A stretch of DNA of 64,000 bases from Ptiloglossa arizonensis (Eukaryota; Arthropoda; Insecta; Hymenoptera; Colletidae): the NCBI RefSeq assembly GCF_051014685.1, contig NW_027479253.1, forward strand, positions 1 through 64,000, read 5' to 3'. Numbering within the stretch: the first letter of the stretch is position 1; every line of letters starts with the position of its first letter. Positions 51,644 to 63,911 of the stretch are shown piece after piece. Below the pieces are notes generated by a model. That model ran no database searches. It saw only the letters and a program-made list of their open reading frames with translations, and had not been told where the DNA came from. Both the position numbers and the translations under genes were made by a program.

Positions 51644-52528
51644 GATGCAATAGGAATTTTTGGGTTAGTTCAATCAGCTGGCGAGATATGGGAGTTTGAA
51701 GCTAAGAAATGGTTGAGAAGACAACAAACTTGTCGCACTTCTGCTGCTCCAAACGCTTAACCAGAATGGCCTAAGGAAAAAATACACATACCGTTGTAAT
51801 CGGGCGAGTTTCTACTTTCACACGCAATAGGAATTTTTGGGTTAGGTCAATCCGTTCGCGAGATATGGGAGTTTGAAGCCAAGAAATGGTTGAGAAGGCA
51901 TAAAATTTTTCGCAATTCTGCTGCTCCAAACGCTTAACCAGAATGGCCTAGGGAAAAATTACGCATACCGTTGTAATCGGGCGAGTTTCTATTTTCAGAA
52001 GCAGCAGGAATTTTTGGGTTCGGGCAATCCGTTCGCGAGGTATGGGACTTTGAAGCTAAGAAATGGTTGAGAAGACAACAAATTGTTCGCAATTCTGCTG
52101 CTCCAAAGGCTTAACCAGAATGGGCTAGGGAAAAAATACACATACCGTTGTAATCGGGCGAGCTTCTACTTTCACACGCAACAGGAATTTTTGGGTTAGG
52201 TCAATCCGTTCGCGAGATATGGGAGTTTGAAGCCAAGAAATGGTTGAGAAGGCAAAAAATTTTTCGCAATTCTGCTGCTCCAAACGCTTAACCAGAATGG
52301 CCTAGGGAAAAAATACACACACCGTTGTAATCGGGCGAGTTTCTACTTTCAGACGCAGCAGGAATTTTTGGGTTCGGGCAATCGGTTCGCGAGGTATGGG
52401 ACTTTGAAGCTAAGAAATGGTTGAGAAGACAACAAATTTTTCGCAATTCTGCTGCCCCAAACGCTTAACCAGAATGGCCTAGGGAAAAAATACACATACC
52501 GTTGTAATCGGGCGAGTTTCTACTTTCA

Positions 52529-53944
52529 CACGCAACAGGAATTTTTGGGTTAGGTCAATCCGTTCGCGAGATATGGGAGTTTGAAGCCATGAAGTGGTTG
52601 AGAAGGCATATTTTTTTCACAATTCTGCTGCTCCAAACGCTTAACCAGAATGGCCTAGGGAAAAAATACACATACCGTTCTAATCGGGCGAGTTTCTACT
52701 TTCAGATGCAATAGGAATTTTTGGGTTAGGTCAATCCGTTCGCGAGATATGGGAGTTTGAAGACTAGAAATGGTTGAGAAGGCAACTAATTTTTCGCAAT
52801 TCTGCTGCTCCAAACGCTTAAGCAGAGTGGCCGAGGGAAAAAATACACATACCGTTGTAATCGGGCGAGTTTCTAATTTCAGATGCAATAGGAATTTTTG
52901 GGTTAGGTCAATCCGCTCGCGAGATATGGGAGTTTGAAGCTAAGAAATGGTTGAGAAGACAACAAATTTGTCGCATTTCTGCTGCTCCAAACGCTTAACA
53001 AGAATGGCCTAAGGAAAAAATACACATACCGTTGTAATCGGGCGAGTTTCTACTTTCAAATGGAATAGGAATTTTTGGGTTAGGTCAATCCGTTCGCGAG
53101 ATATGGGAGTTTCAAGACTAGAAATGGTTGAGAAGGCAACAAATTTTTCGCAATTCTGCTGCTCCAAACGCTTAACCAGAATGGCCTAGGGAAAAAATAC
53201 ACATACCGTTCTAATCGGGCGAGTTTCTACTTTCAGATGCAATGGGTATTTTTGGGTTGGGTCAATACGTTCGCGAGATATGGGAGTTTGAAGACTAGAA
53301 ATGGTTGAGAAGGCAACTAATTTTTCGCAATTCTGCTGCTCCAAACGCTTAACCAGCATGGCCTAGGGAAAAAATACACATACCGTTGTAATCGGGCGAG
53401 TTTCTACATTCAGATGCAATAGGAAATTTTGGGTTAGGTCAATCCGCTCGCGAGATACGGGAGTTTGAAGCTAAGAAATGGTTGAGAAGACAACAAATTT
53501 GTCGCACTTCTGCTGCTCCAAACGCTTAACAAGAATGGCCTAAGGAAAAAATACACATACCGTTGTAATCGGGCGAGTTTCTACTTTCAGATGCAATAGG
53601 AATTTTTGGGTTCGGGCAATCCGTTCGCGAGGTATGGGACTTTGAAGCTAAGAAATGGTTGAGAAGACAACAAATTTTTCCGCAATTCTGCTGTTCCAAA
53701 CGCTTAACCAGAATGGGCTAGGGAAAAAATACACATACCGTTGTAATAGGGCGAGTTTCTACTTTCAGATGCAACAGGAATTTTTGGGTTAGGTCAATCC
53801 GTTCGCGAGATATGGGAGTTTGAAGCCAAGAAATGGTTGAGAAGGCATAACATTTTTCGCAATTCTGCTGCTCCAAACGCTTAACCAGAATGGCCTAGGG
53901 AAAAAATACACATACCGTTGTAATCGGGCGAGTTTCTACTTTCA
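52529..53944. repeat. Cassette S-T-U-V-W-P-Q-R, copy 4
   Basis: Full eight-monomer cassette, 1,416 bp. S has the private ggcatatttttttcac. T has gtggccgaggg, as in the partner at 45.2 kb. Q has attttttccgc-like extension by one T near 53.68 kb. Its last four monomers are duplicated just downstream. Confidence 0.78.
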
Positions 53945-54652
53945 GTTGCAATAGGAATTTTTGGGTTAGGTCAATACGTTCGCGAGATATGGGAGTTTGA
54001 AGACTAGAAATGGTTGAGAAGGCAACTAATTTTTCGCAATTCTGCTGCTCCAAACGCTTAACCAGCATGGCCTAGGGAAAAAATACACATACCGTTGTAA
54101 TCGGGCGAGTTTCTACATTCAGATGCAATAGGAATTTTTGGGTTAGGTCAATCCGCTCGCGAGATACTGGAGTTTGAAGCTAAGAAATGGTTGAGAAGAC
54201 AACAAATTTGTCGCACTTCTGCTGCTCCAAACGCTTAACAAGAATGGCCTAAGGAAAAAATACACATAACGGTGTAATCGGGCGAGTTTCTACTTTCAGA
54301 TGCAATAGGAATTTTTGGGTTCGGGCAATCCGTTCGCGAGGTATGGGACTTTGAAGCTAAGAAATGGTTGAGAAGACAACAAATTTTCCGCAATTCTGCT
54401 GTTCCAAACGCTTAACCAGAATGGGCTAGGGAAAAAATACACATACCGTTGTAATAGGGCGAGTTTCTACTTTCAGATGCAACAGGAATTTTTGGGTTAG
54501 GTCAATCCGTTCGCGAGATATGGGAGTTTGAAGCCAAGAAATGGTTGAGAAGGCATAACATTTTTCGCAATTCTGCTGCTCCAAACGCTTAACCAGAATG
54601 GCCTAGGGAAAAAATACACATACCGTTGTAATCGGGCGAGTTTCTACTTTCA
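53236..54652. repeat. Four-monomer (708-bp) tandem duplication W-P-Q-R
   Basis: W-P-Q-R at 53236-53944 is followed by a second set at 53945-54652. The first monomer of the second set is a chimera: it starts gttgcaatagg, then becomes W (gtcaatacgttcg, gaagactag, ccagcatgg). Both R monomers have gcataacattt. The second P reads gagatactggag. The paired region at 46 kb has no such second set. Confidence 0.75.
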
Positions 54653-55787
54653 GTTGCAATAGGAATTTTTGGGTTAGGTCAATCCGTTCGCGAGATATGG
54701 GAGTTTGAAGCCAAGAAATGGTTGAGAAGGCATAAAATTTTTCGCAATTCTGCCACTCCAAACGCTTAACCAGAATGGCCTAGGGAAAAAATACACATAC
54801 CGCTGTAGTCGGGCGAGTTTCTACTTTCAAATGCAATAGGAATTTGTGGGTTAGGTCAATCCGTTCGCGAGATATGGCAGTTTGAAGCCAAGAAATGGTT
54901 GAGAAGGCAAAAAATTTTTCGCAATTCTGCTGCTCCAAACGCTTAACCAGAATGGCCTAGGGAAAAAATACACATACCGTTGTAATCGGGCGAGTTTCTA
55001 CTTTCAGATGCTATAGGAATTTTTGGGTTGGGTCAATCCGTTCGCGAGATATGGGAGTTTGAAGCTAAGAAATGGTTGACAAGACAACACATTTTTCGCA
55101 CTTCTGCTGCTCCAATCGCTTAACCAGAATGGCCTAGGGGAAAAATACACGTACCGTTCTAATCGGGCGAGCTTCTACTTTCAAATGCAATAGGAATTTT
55201 TGGGTTAGGTCAATCCGTTCGCGAGATATGGCAGTTTGAAGCCAAGAAATGGTTGAGAAGGCAAAAAATTTTTCGCAATTCTGCTGCTCCAAACGCTTAA
55301 CCAGAATGGCCTAGGGAAAAAATACACATACCGTTGTAATCGGACGAGTTTCTACTTTCAGATGCAATAGGAATTTTTGGGTTAGGTCAATCCGTTCGCG
55401 GGATATGGGAGTTTGAAGCCAAGAAATGGTTGAGAATGCAAAAAATTTTTCGCAATTCTGCTGAACCAACCACTTAACCAGAATGGTCTAGGGAAAAAAT
55501 ACACATACCGTTGTAGTCGGGCGAGTTTCTACTTTCAGATGCAATAGGAATTTTTGGGTTAGGCCAATCCGTTCGCGAGATATGGGAGTTTGAAGCCAAG
55601 AAATGGTTGAGAAGGCAAAAAATTTTTCGCAATTCTGCTGCTCCAAACGCTTAACCAGAATGGCCTAGGGAAATAATACACATAACGTTGAAATCGGGTG
55701 AGTTTCTACTTTCAGTTACAATAGGAATTTTTGGGTTAGGTCAATCCGTTCGCGAGATATGGGACTTTGAAGCTAAGAATTGGTTGA

Positions 55788-58700
55788 GACGACAACAAAT
55801 TGTTCGCAATTCTGCTGCTCCAAAGGCTTAACCAGAATGGGCTAGGGAAAAAATACACATACCGTTGTAATCGGGCGAGCTTCTACTTTCACACGCAACT
55901 GGAATTTTTGGGTTAGGTCAATCCGTTCGCGAGATATGGGAGTTTGAAGCCAAGAAATGGTTGAGAAGGCAAAAAATTTTTCGCAATTCTGCTGCTCCAA
56001 ACGCTTAACCAGAATGGCCTAGAGAAAAAATACACATACCGTTGTAATCGGGCGAGTTTCTACATTCAGATGCAATAGGAATTTCTGGGTTAGGTCAATC
56101 CGTCGCGAGATATGGGAGTTTGAAGCTAAGAAATGGTTGAGATGAGAACAAATTTTTCGCAATTCTGCTGCTCCAAACGCTTAACCAGAATGGCCTAGGG
56201 AAAAATTACGCATACCGTTGTAATCGGGCGAGTTTCTACTTTCAGATGCAATAGGAATTTTTGGGTTAGGTCAATCCGTTCGCGAGATATGGGAGTTTGA
56301 AGACTAGAAATGGTTGAGAAGGCAACAAATTTTTCGCAATTCTGCTGCTCCAAACGCTTAACCAGCATGGGCTAGGGAAAAAATACACATACCGTTGTAA
56401 TCGGGCGAGTTTCTACATTCAGATGCAATAGGAATTTTTGGGTTAGGTCAATCCGCTGGCGAGATATGGGAGTTTGAAGCTAAGAAATGGTTGAGTAGAC
56501 AACAAATTTGTCGCACTTCTGCTGCTCCAAACGCTTAACCAGAATGGCCTAAGGAAAAAATACACATACCGTTGTAATCGGGCGAGTGTCTACTTTCAGA
56601 TACAATAGGAATTTTTGGGTTAGGTCAATCCGCTCGCGAGATAAGGGAGTTTGAAGCTAAGAAATGGTTGAGAAGACAACAAACTTGTCGCACTTCTGCT
56701 GCTCCAAACGCTTAACCAGAATGGCCTAAGGAAAAAATACACATACCGTTGTAATCGGGCGAGTTTCTACATTCAGATGCAATAGGAATTTTTGGGTTCG
56801 GGCAATCCGTTCGCGAGGTATGGGACTTTGAAGCTAAGAAATGGTTGAGAAGACAACAAATTTTCCGCAATTCTGCTGCTCCAAACGCTTAACCAGAATG
56901 GGCTAGGGAAAAAATACACATACCGTTGTAATCGGGCGAGTTTCTACTTTCACACGCAATAGGAATTTTTGGGTTAGGTCAATCCGTTCGCGAGATATGG
57001 GAGTTTGAAGCCAAGAAATGGTTGAGAAGGCATAAAATTTTTCGCAATTCTGCTGCTCCAAACGCTTAACCAGAATGGCCTAGGGAAAAATTACGCATAC
57101 CGTTGTAATCGGGCGAGTTTCTACTTTCAGACGCAGAAGGAATTTTTGGGTTCGGGCAATCCGTTCGCGAGGTATGGGACTTTGAAGCTAAGAAATGGTT
57201 GAGAAGACAACAAATTGTTCGCAATTCTGCTGCTCCAAAGGCTTAACCAGAATGGGCTAGGGAAAAAATACACATACCGTTGTAATCGGGCGAGCTTCTA
57301 CTTTCACACGCAACAGGAATTTTTGGGTTAGGTCAATCCGTTCGCGAGATATGGGAGTTTGAAGCCAAGAAATGGTTGAGAAGGCAAAAAATTTTTCGCA
57401 ATTCTGCTGCTCCAAACGCTTAACCAGAATGGCCTAGGGAAAAAATACACACACCGTTGTAATCGGGCGAGTTTCTACTTTCAGACGCAGCAGGAATTTT
57501 TGGGTTCGGGCAATCCGTTCGCGAGGTATGGGACTTTGAAGCTAAGAAATGGTTGAGAAGACAACAAATTTTTCGCAATTCTGCTGCCCCAAACGCTTAA
57601 CCAGAATGGCCTAGGGAAAAAATACACACACCGTTGTAATCGGGCGAGTTTCTACTTTCAGACGCAGCAGGAATTTTTGGGTTCGGGCAATCCGTTCGCG
57701 AGGTATGGGACTTTGAAGCTAAGAAATGGTTGAGAAGACAACAAATTGTTCGCAATTCTGCTGCTCCAAAGGCTTAACCAGAATGGGCTAGGGAAAAAAT
57801 ACACATACCGTTGTAATCGGGCGAGCTTCTACTTTCACACGCAACAGGAACTTTGGGTTAGGTCAATCCGTTCGCGAGATATGGGAGTTTGAAGCCAAGA
57901 AATGGTTGAGAAGGCAAAAAATTTTTCGCAATTCTGCTGCTCCAAACGCTTAACCAGAATGGCCTAGGGAAAAAATGCACACACCGTTGTAATCGGGCGA
58001 GTTTCTACTTTCAGACGCAGCAGGAATTTTTGGGTTCGGGCAATCCGTTCGCGAGGTATGGGACTTTGAAGCTAAGAAATGGTTGAGAAGACAACAAATT
58101 TTTCGCAATTCTGCTGCCCCAAACGCTTAACCAGAATGGCCTAGGGAAAAAATACACATACCGTTGTAATCGGGCGAGTTTCTACTTTCACACGCAACAG
58201 GAATTTTTGGGTTAGGTCAATCCGTTCGCGAGATATGGGAGTTTGAAGCCATGAAGTGGTTGAGAAGGCATAAAATTTTTCACAATTCTGCTGCTCCAAA
58301 CGCTGAACCAGAATGGCCTAGGGAAAAAATACACATACCGCTGTAATCGGGCGAGTTTCTACTTTCAGATGCAATAGGAATTTTTGGGTTAGGTCAATCC
58401 GTTCGCGAGATATGGGAGTTTGAAGCTAAGAAATGGTTGAGAAGACAACAAATTGTTCGCAATTCTGCTGCTCCAAAGGCTTAACCAGAATGGGCTAGGG
58501 AAAAAATACACATACCGTTGTAATCGGGCGAGCTTCTACTTTCACACGCAACAGGAATTTTTGGGTTAGGTCAATCCGTTCGCGAGATATGGGAGTTTGA
58601 AGCCAAGAAATGGTTGAGAAGGCAAAAAATTTTTCGCAATTCTGCTGCTCCAAACGCTTAACCAGAATGGCCTAGGGAAAAAATGCACACACCGTTGTAA

Positions 58701-58898
58701 TCGGGCGAGTTTCTACTTTCAGACGCAGCAGGAATTTTTGGGTTCGGGCAATCCGTTCGCGAGGTATGGGACTTTGAAGCTAAGAAATGGTTGAGAAGAC
58801 AACAAATTTTTCGCAATTCTGCTGCCCCAAACGCTTAACCAGAATGGCCTAGGGAAAAAATACACATACCGTTGTAATCGGGCGAGTTTCTACTTTCA
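55788..58898. repeat. Domain 2 block J-K-I-L-X-Q-R'-M/J-K-M-S
   Basis: About 17-18 monomers. The left part (J end, cacgcaac K type, I at about 56100) matches 48.9-49.3 kb at an offset of 6,902 bp, then 49.5-49.9 kb at 6,725 bp. L is at 56422, X at 56599, Q at 56776 and R' near 56953, the same order as at 23152. From about 57.13 kb M/J, K and M repeat in alternation (M/J-K-M, M/J-K-M-S, J-K-M), with gctgcccc marking M. A small private change is ggaactttgggtt near 57.85 kb. Confidence 0.72.
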
Positions 58899-59121
58899 CA
58901 CGCAACAGGAATTTTTGGGTTAGGTCAATCCGTTCGCGAGATATGGGAGTTTGAAGCCATGAAGTGGTTGAGAAGGCATAAAATTTTTCACAATTCTGCT
59001 GCTCCAAACGCTGAACCAGAATGGCCTAGGGAAAAAATACACATACCGCTGTAATCGTGCGAGTTTCTACTTTCAGATGCAATAGGAATTTTTGGGTTAG
59101 GTCAATCCGTTCGCGAGATAT
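57713..59121. repeat. Four-monomer (708-bp) tandem duplication J-K-M-S
   Basis: Bases 57713-58413 recur at 58421-59121. The rare aaaatgcacacaccg occurs at 57975 and 58683, and cgctgaaccag at 58301 and 59009. The second S leads into a full S-to-R cassette, the first into the next J. Confidence 0.78.
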
Positions 59122-60313
59122 GGGAGTTTGAAGACTAGAAATGGTTGAGAAGGCAACTAATTTTTCGCAATTCTGCTGCTCCAAACTCTTAAGCAGAGTG
59201 GCCTAGGGAAAAAATACACATACCGTTGTAATCGGGCGAGTTTCTAATTTCAGATGCAATAGGAATTTTTGGGTTAGGTCAATCCGCTCGCGAGATATGG
59301 GAGTTCGAAGCTAAGAAATGGTTGAGAAGACAACAAATTTGTCGCATTCTGCTGCTCCAAACGCTTAACCAGAATGGCCTAAGGAAAAAATACACATACC
59401 GTTGTAATCGGGCGAATTTCTACTTTCAAATGGAATAGGAATCTTTGGGTTAGGTCAATCCGTTCGCGAGATATGGGAGTTTCAAGACTAGAAATGGTTG
59501 AGAAGGCAACAAATTTTTCGCAATTCTGCTGCTCCAAACGCTTAACCAGAATGGCCTAGGGAAAAAATAGACATACCGTTCTAATCGGACGAGTTTCTAC
59601 TTTCAGATGCAATGGGTATTTTTGGGTTAGGGCAATCCGTTCGCGAGATATGGGAGTTTGAAGACTAGAAATGGTTGAGAAGGCAACTAATTTTTCGCAA
59701 TTCTGCTGCTCCAAACGCTTAACCAGCATGGCCTAGGGAAAAAATACACATACCGTTGTAATCGGGCGAGTTTCTACATTCAGATGCAATAGGAATTTTT
59801 GGGTTAGGTCAATCCGCTCGCGAGATACGGGAGTTTGAAGCTAAGAAATGGTTGAGAAGACAACAAATTTGTCGCACTTCTGCTGCTCCAAACGCTTAAC
59901 AAGAATGGCCTAAGGAAAAAATACACATACCGTTGTAATCGGGCGAGTTTCTACTTTCAGATGCAATAGGAATTTTTGGGTTCCGGCAATCCGTTCGCGA
60001 GGTATGGGACTTTGAAGCTAAGAAATGGTTGAGAAGACAACAAATTTTCCGCAATTCTGCTGCTCCAAACGCTTAACCAGAATGGGCTAGGGAAAAAATA
60101 CACATACCGTTGTAATAGGGCGAGTTTCTACTTTCAGATGCAACAGGAATTTTTGGGTTAGGTCAATCCGTTCGCGAGACATGGGAGTTTGAAGCCAAGA
60201 AATGGTTGAGAAGGCATAAAATTTTTCGCAATTCTGCTGCTCCAAAGGCTTAACCAGAATGGCCTAGGGAAAAAATACACATACCGTTGTAATCGGGCGA
60301 GTTTCTACTTTCA
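58899..60313. repeat. Cassette S-T-U-V-W-P-Q-R, copy 5
   Basis: S carries cgctgaaccag; T has ccaaactcttaagc; V is preceded by gggcgaatttc; W is preceded by ttctaatcggacgag; Q has ggttccggcaatcc; R has gagacatggg. It pairs with the next cassette at an offset of about 2,833 bp (16 monomers). Confidence 0.8.
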
Positions 60314-61731
60314 GATGCAATAGGAATTTTTGGGTTAGGTCAATCCGCTCGCGAGATATGGGAGTTTGAAGCTAAGAAATGGTTGAGAAGACAACAAATT
60401 TGTCGCATTTCTGCTGCTCCAAACGCTTAACCAGAATGGCCTAAGGAAAAAATACACATACCGTTGTAATCGGGCGAGTTTCTACTTTCAAATGGAATAG
60501 GAATTTTTGGGTTAGGTCAATCCGTTCGCGAGATATGGGAGTGTCAAGACTAGAAATGGTTGAGAAGGCAACAAATTTTTCGCAATTCTGCTGCCCCAAA
60601 CGCTTAACCAGAATGGCCAAAGGAAAAAATACACATACCGTTGTAATCGGGCGAGTTTCTACTTTCAAATGGAATAGGAATTTTTGGGTTAGGTCAATCC
60701 GTTCGCGAGATATGGGAGTTTCAAGACTAGAAATGGTTGAGAAGGCAACAAATTTTTCGCAATTCTGCTGCTCCAAACGCTTAACTAGAATGGCCTAGGG
60801 AAAAAATACACATACCGTTGTAATCGGGCGAGTTTCTACTTTCAGTTGCAATAGGAATTTTTGGGTTAAGTCAATCCGTTCGCGAGATATGGGAGTTTGA
60901 AGACTAGAAATGGTTGAGAAGGCAACTAATTTTTCGCATTTCTGCTGCTCCAAACGCTTAACCAGAATGGGCTAGGGAAAAAATACACATACCGTTGTAA
61001 TCGGGCGAGTTTCTACTTTCAGATGCAACAGGAATTTTTTGGGTTAGGTCAATCCGTTCGCGAGATATGGGAGTTTGAAGCCAAGAAATGGTTGAGAAGG
61101 CATAAAATTTTTCGCAATTCTGCTGCCCCAAACGCTTAACCAGAATGGGCTAGGGAAAAAATACACATACCGTTGCAATCGGGCGAGTTTCTACTTTCAG
61201 ATGCAATGGGAATTTTTGGGTTAGGTCAATCCGCTCGCGAGATATGTGAGTTTGAAACTAAGAATTGGGTTGAGAAGACAACAAATTTGTCGCACTTCTC
61301 CTGCTCCAAACGCTTAACCAGAATGGCCTAAGGAAAAAATACACATACCGTTGTAGTCGGGCGAGTTTCTACTTTCAGATGCAACAGGAATTTTTGGGTT
61401 AGGTCAATCCGTTCGCGAGATATGGGAGTTTGAAGCCAAGAAATGGTTGAGAAGGCATAAAATTTTTCGCAATTCTGCTGCTCCAAACGCTTAACCAGAA
61501 TGTCCTAAGGAAAAAATACACATACCGTTGTAATCGGGCGAGTTTCTACTTTCAGACGCAGCAGGAATTTTTGGGTTCGGGCAATCCGTTCGCGAGGTAT
61601 GGGACTTTGAAGCTAAGAAATGGTTGAGAAGACAACAAATTTTTCGCAATTCTGCTGCCCCAAACGCTTAACCAGAATGGCCTAGGGAAAAAATACACAT
61701 ACCGTTGTAATCGGGCGAGTTTCTACTTTCA
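60314..61731. repeat. Domain 2 block U-V-V, gttgcaatagg, R types and M
   Basis: Eight monomers. U is followed by two adjacent V monomers (near 60489 and 60666), a single-monomer duplication. The first V ends ggccaaagg in place of ggcctaagg, which removes the stop normally present in one minus-strand frame and yields a 111-codon frame at 60441-60776. Then come gttgcaatagg, gatgcaacagg, a gcaatggg monomer with gaaactaagaattggg, another gatgcaacagg and an M. Confidence 0.72.
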
Positions 61732-63006
61732 CACGCAACAGGAATTTTTGGGTTAGGTCAATCCGTTCGCGAGATATGGGAGTTTGAAGCCATGAAGTGG
61801 TTGAGAAGGCATAAAATTTTTCACAATTCTGCTGCTCCAAACGCTGAACCAGAATGGCCTAGGGAAAAAATACACATACCGCTGTAATCGGGCGAGTTTC
61901 TAATTTCAGATGCAATAGGAATTTTTGGGTTAGGTCAATCCGTTCGCGAGATATGGGAGTTTGAAGACTAGAAATGGTTGAGAAGGCAACTAATTTTTCG
62001 CAGTTCTGCTGCTCCAAACGCTTAAGCAGAGTGGCCTAGGGAAAAAATCCACATACCGTTGTAATCGGGCGAGTTTCTAATTTCAGATGCAATAGGAATT
62101 TTTGGGTTAGGTCAATCCGCTCGCGAGATATGGGAGTGCGAAGCTAAGAAATGGTTGAGAAGACAACAAATTTGTCGCATTTCTGCTGCTCCAAACGCTT
62201 AACCAGAATGGCCTAAGGAAAAAATACACATACCGTTGTAATCGGGCGAGTTTCTACTTTCAAATGGAATAGGAATTTTCGGGTTAGGTCAATCCGTTCG
62301 CGAGATATGGGAGTTTCAAGACTAGAAATGGTTGAGAAGGCAACAAATTTTTCGCAATTCTGCTGCTCCAAACGCTTAACCAGAATGGCCTAGGGAAAAA
62401 ATACACATACCGTTCTAATCGGACGAGTTTCTACTTTCAGATGCAATGGGTATTCCTGGGTTAGGTCAATCCGTTCGCGAGATATGGGAGTTTGAAGACT
62501 AGAAATGGTTGAGAAGGCAACTAATTTTTCGCAATTCTGCTGCTCCAAACGCTTAACCAGCATGGCCTAGGGAAAAAATACACATACCGTTGTAATCGGG
62601 CGAGTTTCTACATTCAGATGCAATAGGAGTTTTTGGGTTAGGTCAATCCGCTCGCGAGATACGGGAGTTTGAAGCTAAGAAATGGTTGAGAAGACAACAA
62701 ATTTGTCGCACTTCTGCTGCTCCAAACGCTTAACAAGAATGGCCTAAGGAAAAAAATACACATACCGTTGTAATCGGGCGAGTTTCTACTTTCAGATGCA
62801 ATAGGAATTTTTGGGTTCGGGCAATCCGTTCGCGAGGTATGGGACTTTGAAGCTAAGAAATGGTTGAGAAGACAACAAATTTTCCGCAATTCTGCTGCTC
62901 CAAACGCTTAACCAGAATGGCCTAGGGAAAAAATACACATACCGTTGTAATAGGGCGAGTTTCTACTTTCAGATGCAACAGGAATTTTTGGGTTAGGTCA
63001 ATCCGT
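61732..63006. repeat. Cassette S-T-U-V-W-P-Q, copy 6
   Basis: A near copy of 58899-60136, sharing cgctgaaccag and ttctaatcggacgag. The R monomer starts normally (taataggg, gatgcaacagg at 62972) and then changes to gaagctaagaaatgg with gagaagagaac, joining the SD9 copy. Private changes are gggtattcctggg in W, gggagtgcgaag in U and an extra A in ggaaaaaaatac near 62.75 kb. Confidence 0.78.
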
Positions 63007-63911
63007 TCGCGAGATATGGGAGTTTGAAGCTAAGAAATGGTTGAGAAGAGAACAAATTTTTCGCAATTCTGCTGCTCCAAACGCTTAACCAGAATGGCCT
63101 AGGGAAAAATTACGCATACCGTTGTAATCGGGCGAGTTTCTACTTTCAGACGCAGCAGGAATTTTTGGGTTCGGGCAATCCGTTCGCGAGGTATGGGACT
63201 TTGAACCTAAGAAATGGTTCAGAAGATAACAAATTTTTCGCAATTCTGCTGCTCCAAACGCTTAACCAGAATGGCCTAGGGAAAAATTACGCATACCGTT
63301 GTAATCGGGCGAGTTTCTACTTTCAGACGCAGCAGGAATTTTTGGGTTCGGGCAATCCGTTCGCGAGGTATGGGACTTTGAAGCTAAGAAATGGTTGAGA
63401 AGACAACAAATTTTTCGCAATTCTGCTGCCCCAAACGCTTAACCAGAATGAGCTAGGGAAAAAATACACATACCGTTGTAATCGGGCGAGGTTCTACTTT
63501 CACACGCAACAGGAATTTTTGGGTTAGGTCAATCCGTTCGCAAGATATGGGAGTTTGAAGCCAAGAAATGGTTGAGAAGGCATAAAATTTTTCGCAATTC
63601 TGCTGCTCCAAACGCTTAACCAGAATGTCCTAGGGAAAAAATACACATACCGTTGTAATCGGGCGAGTTTGTACTTTCAGATGCAACCGGAATTTTTGGG
63701 TTAGGTCAATCCGTTCGCGAGATATGGGAGTTTGAAGCCAAGAAATGGTTGAGAAGGCATAAAATTTTTCGCAATTCTGCTGCCCCAAACGCTTAACCAG
63801 AATGGGCTAGGGAAAAAATACACATACCGTTGCAATCGGGCGAGTTTCTACTTTCAGATGCAATGGGAATTTTTGGGTTAGGTCAATCCACTCGCGAGAT
63901 ATGGGAGTTTG
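63007..63911. repeat. Dispersed duplication SD9, copy b
   Basis: Partner of 39292-40195, with the same order: ordinary end, M with ggttcagaagataac (63217), M with gctgcccc, cacgcaac, gatgcaac with cagaatgtcctaggg upstream, then gttgcaatcggg (63829). Private changes include gggcgaggttc, ttcgcaagat and gtttgtactttc. Confidence 0.75.

Larger units (their letters stand above)
48141..55787. repeat. Segmental duplication SD5, copy b
   Basis: Partner of 40177-47646. Relative to that copy it lacks a T monomer near 50.77 kb and has intact W and P near 51.1-51.4 kb. It lacks the 708-bp repeat at 44 kb, has a single Q near 53.6 kb where copy a has two (near 45.98 and 46.16 kb), and carries its own W-P-Q-R duplication at 53.2-54.65 kb. 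It ends in an N/J chimera (aagaattggttgagacgac). Confidence 0.88.

Noticed and set aside
60441..60776. A 111-codon minus-strand open frame, and similar shorter minus-strand frames at 23-286, 482-670, 725-1024, 18403-18651, 26890-27153, 32381-32626, 37224-37418, 41048-41296, 45046-45279, 49012-49260, 52655-52888 and 62638-62889.
   Set aside because: All are translations of the satellite itself in one repeating frame (59 codons per monomer). Their limits are set by the TAG in CCTAGG or by single-base indels. There is no start context, domain or conserved product.
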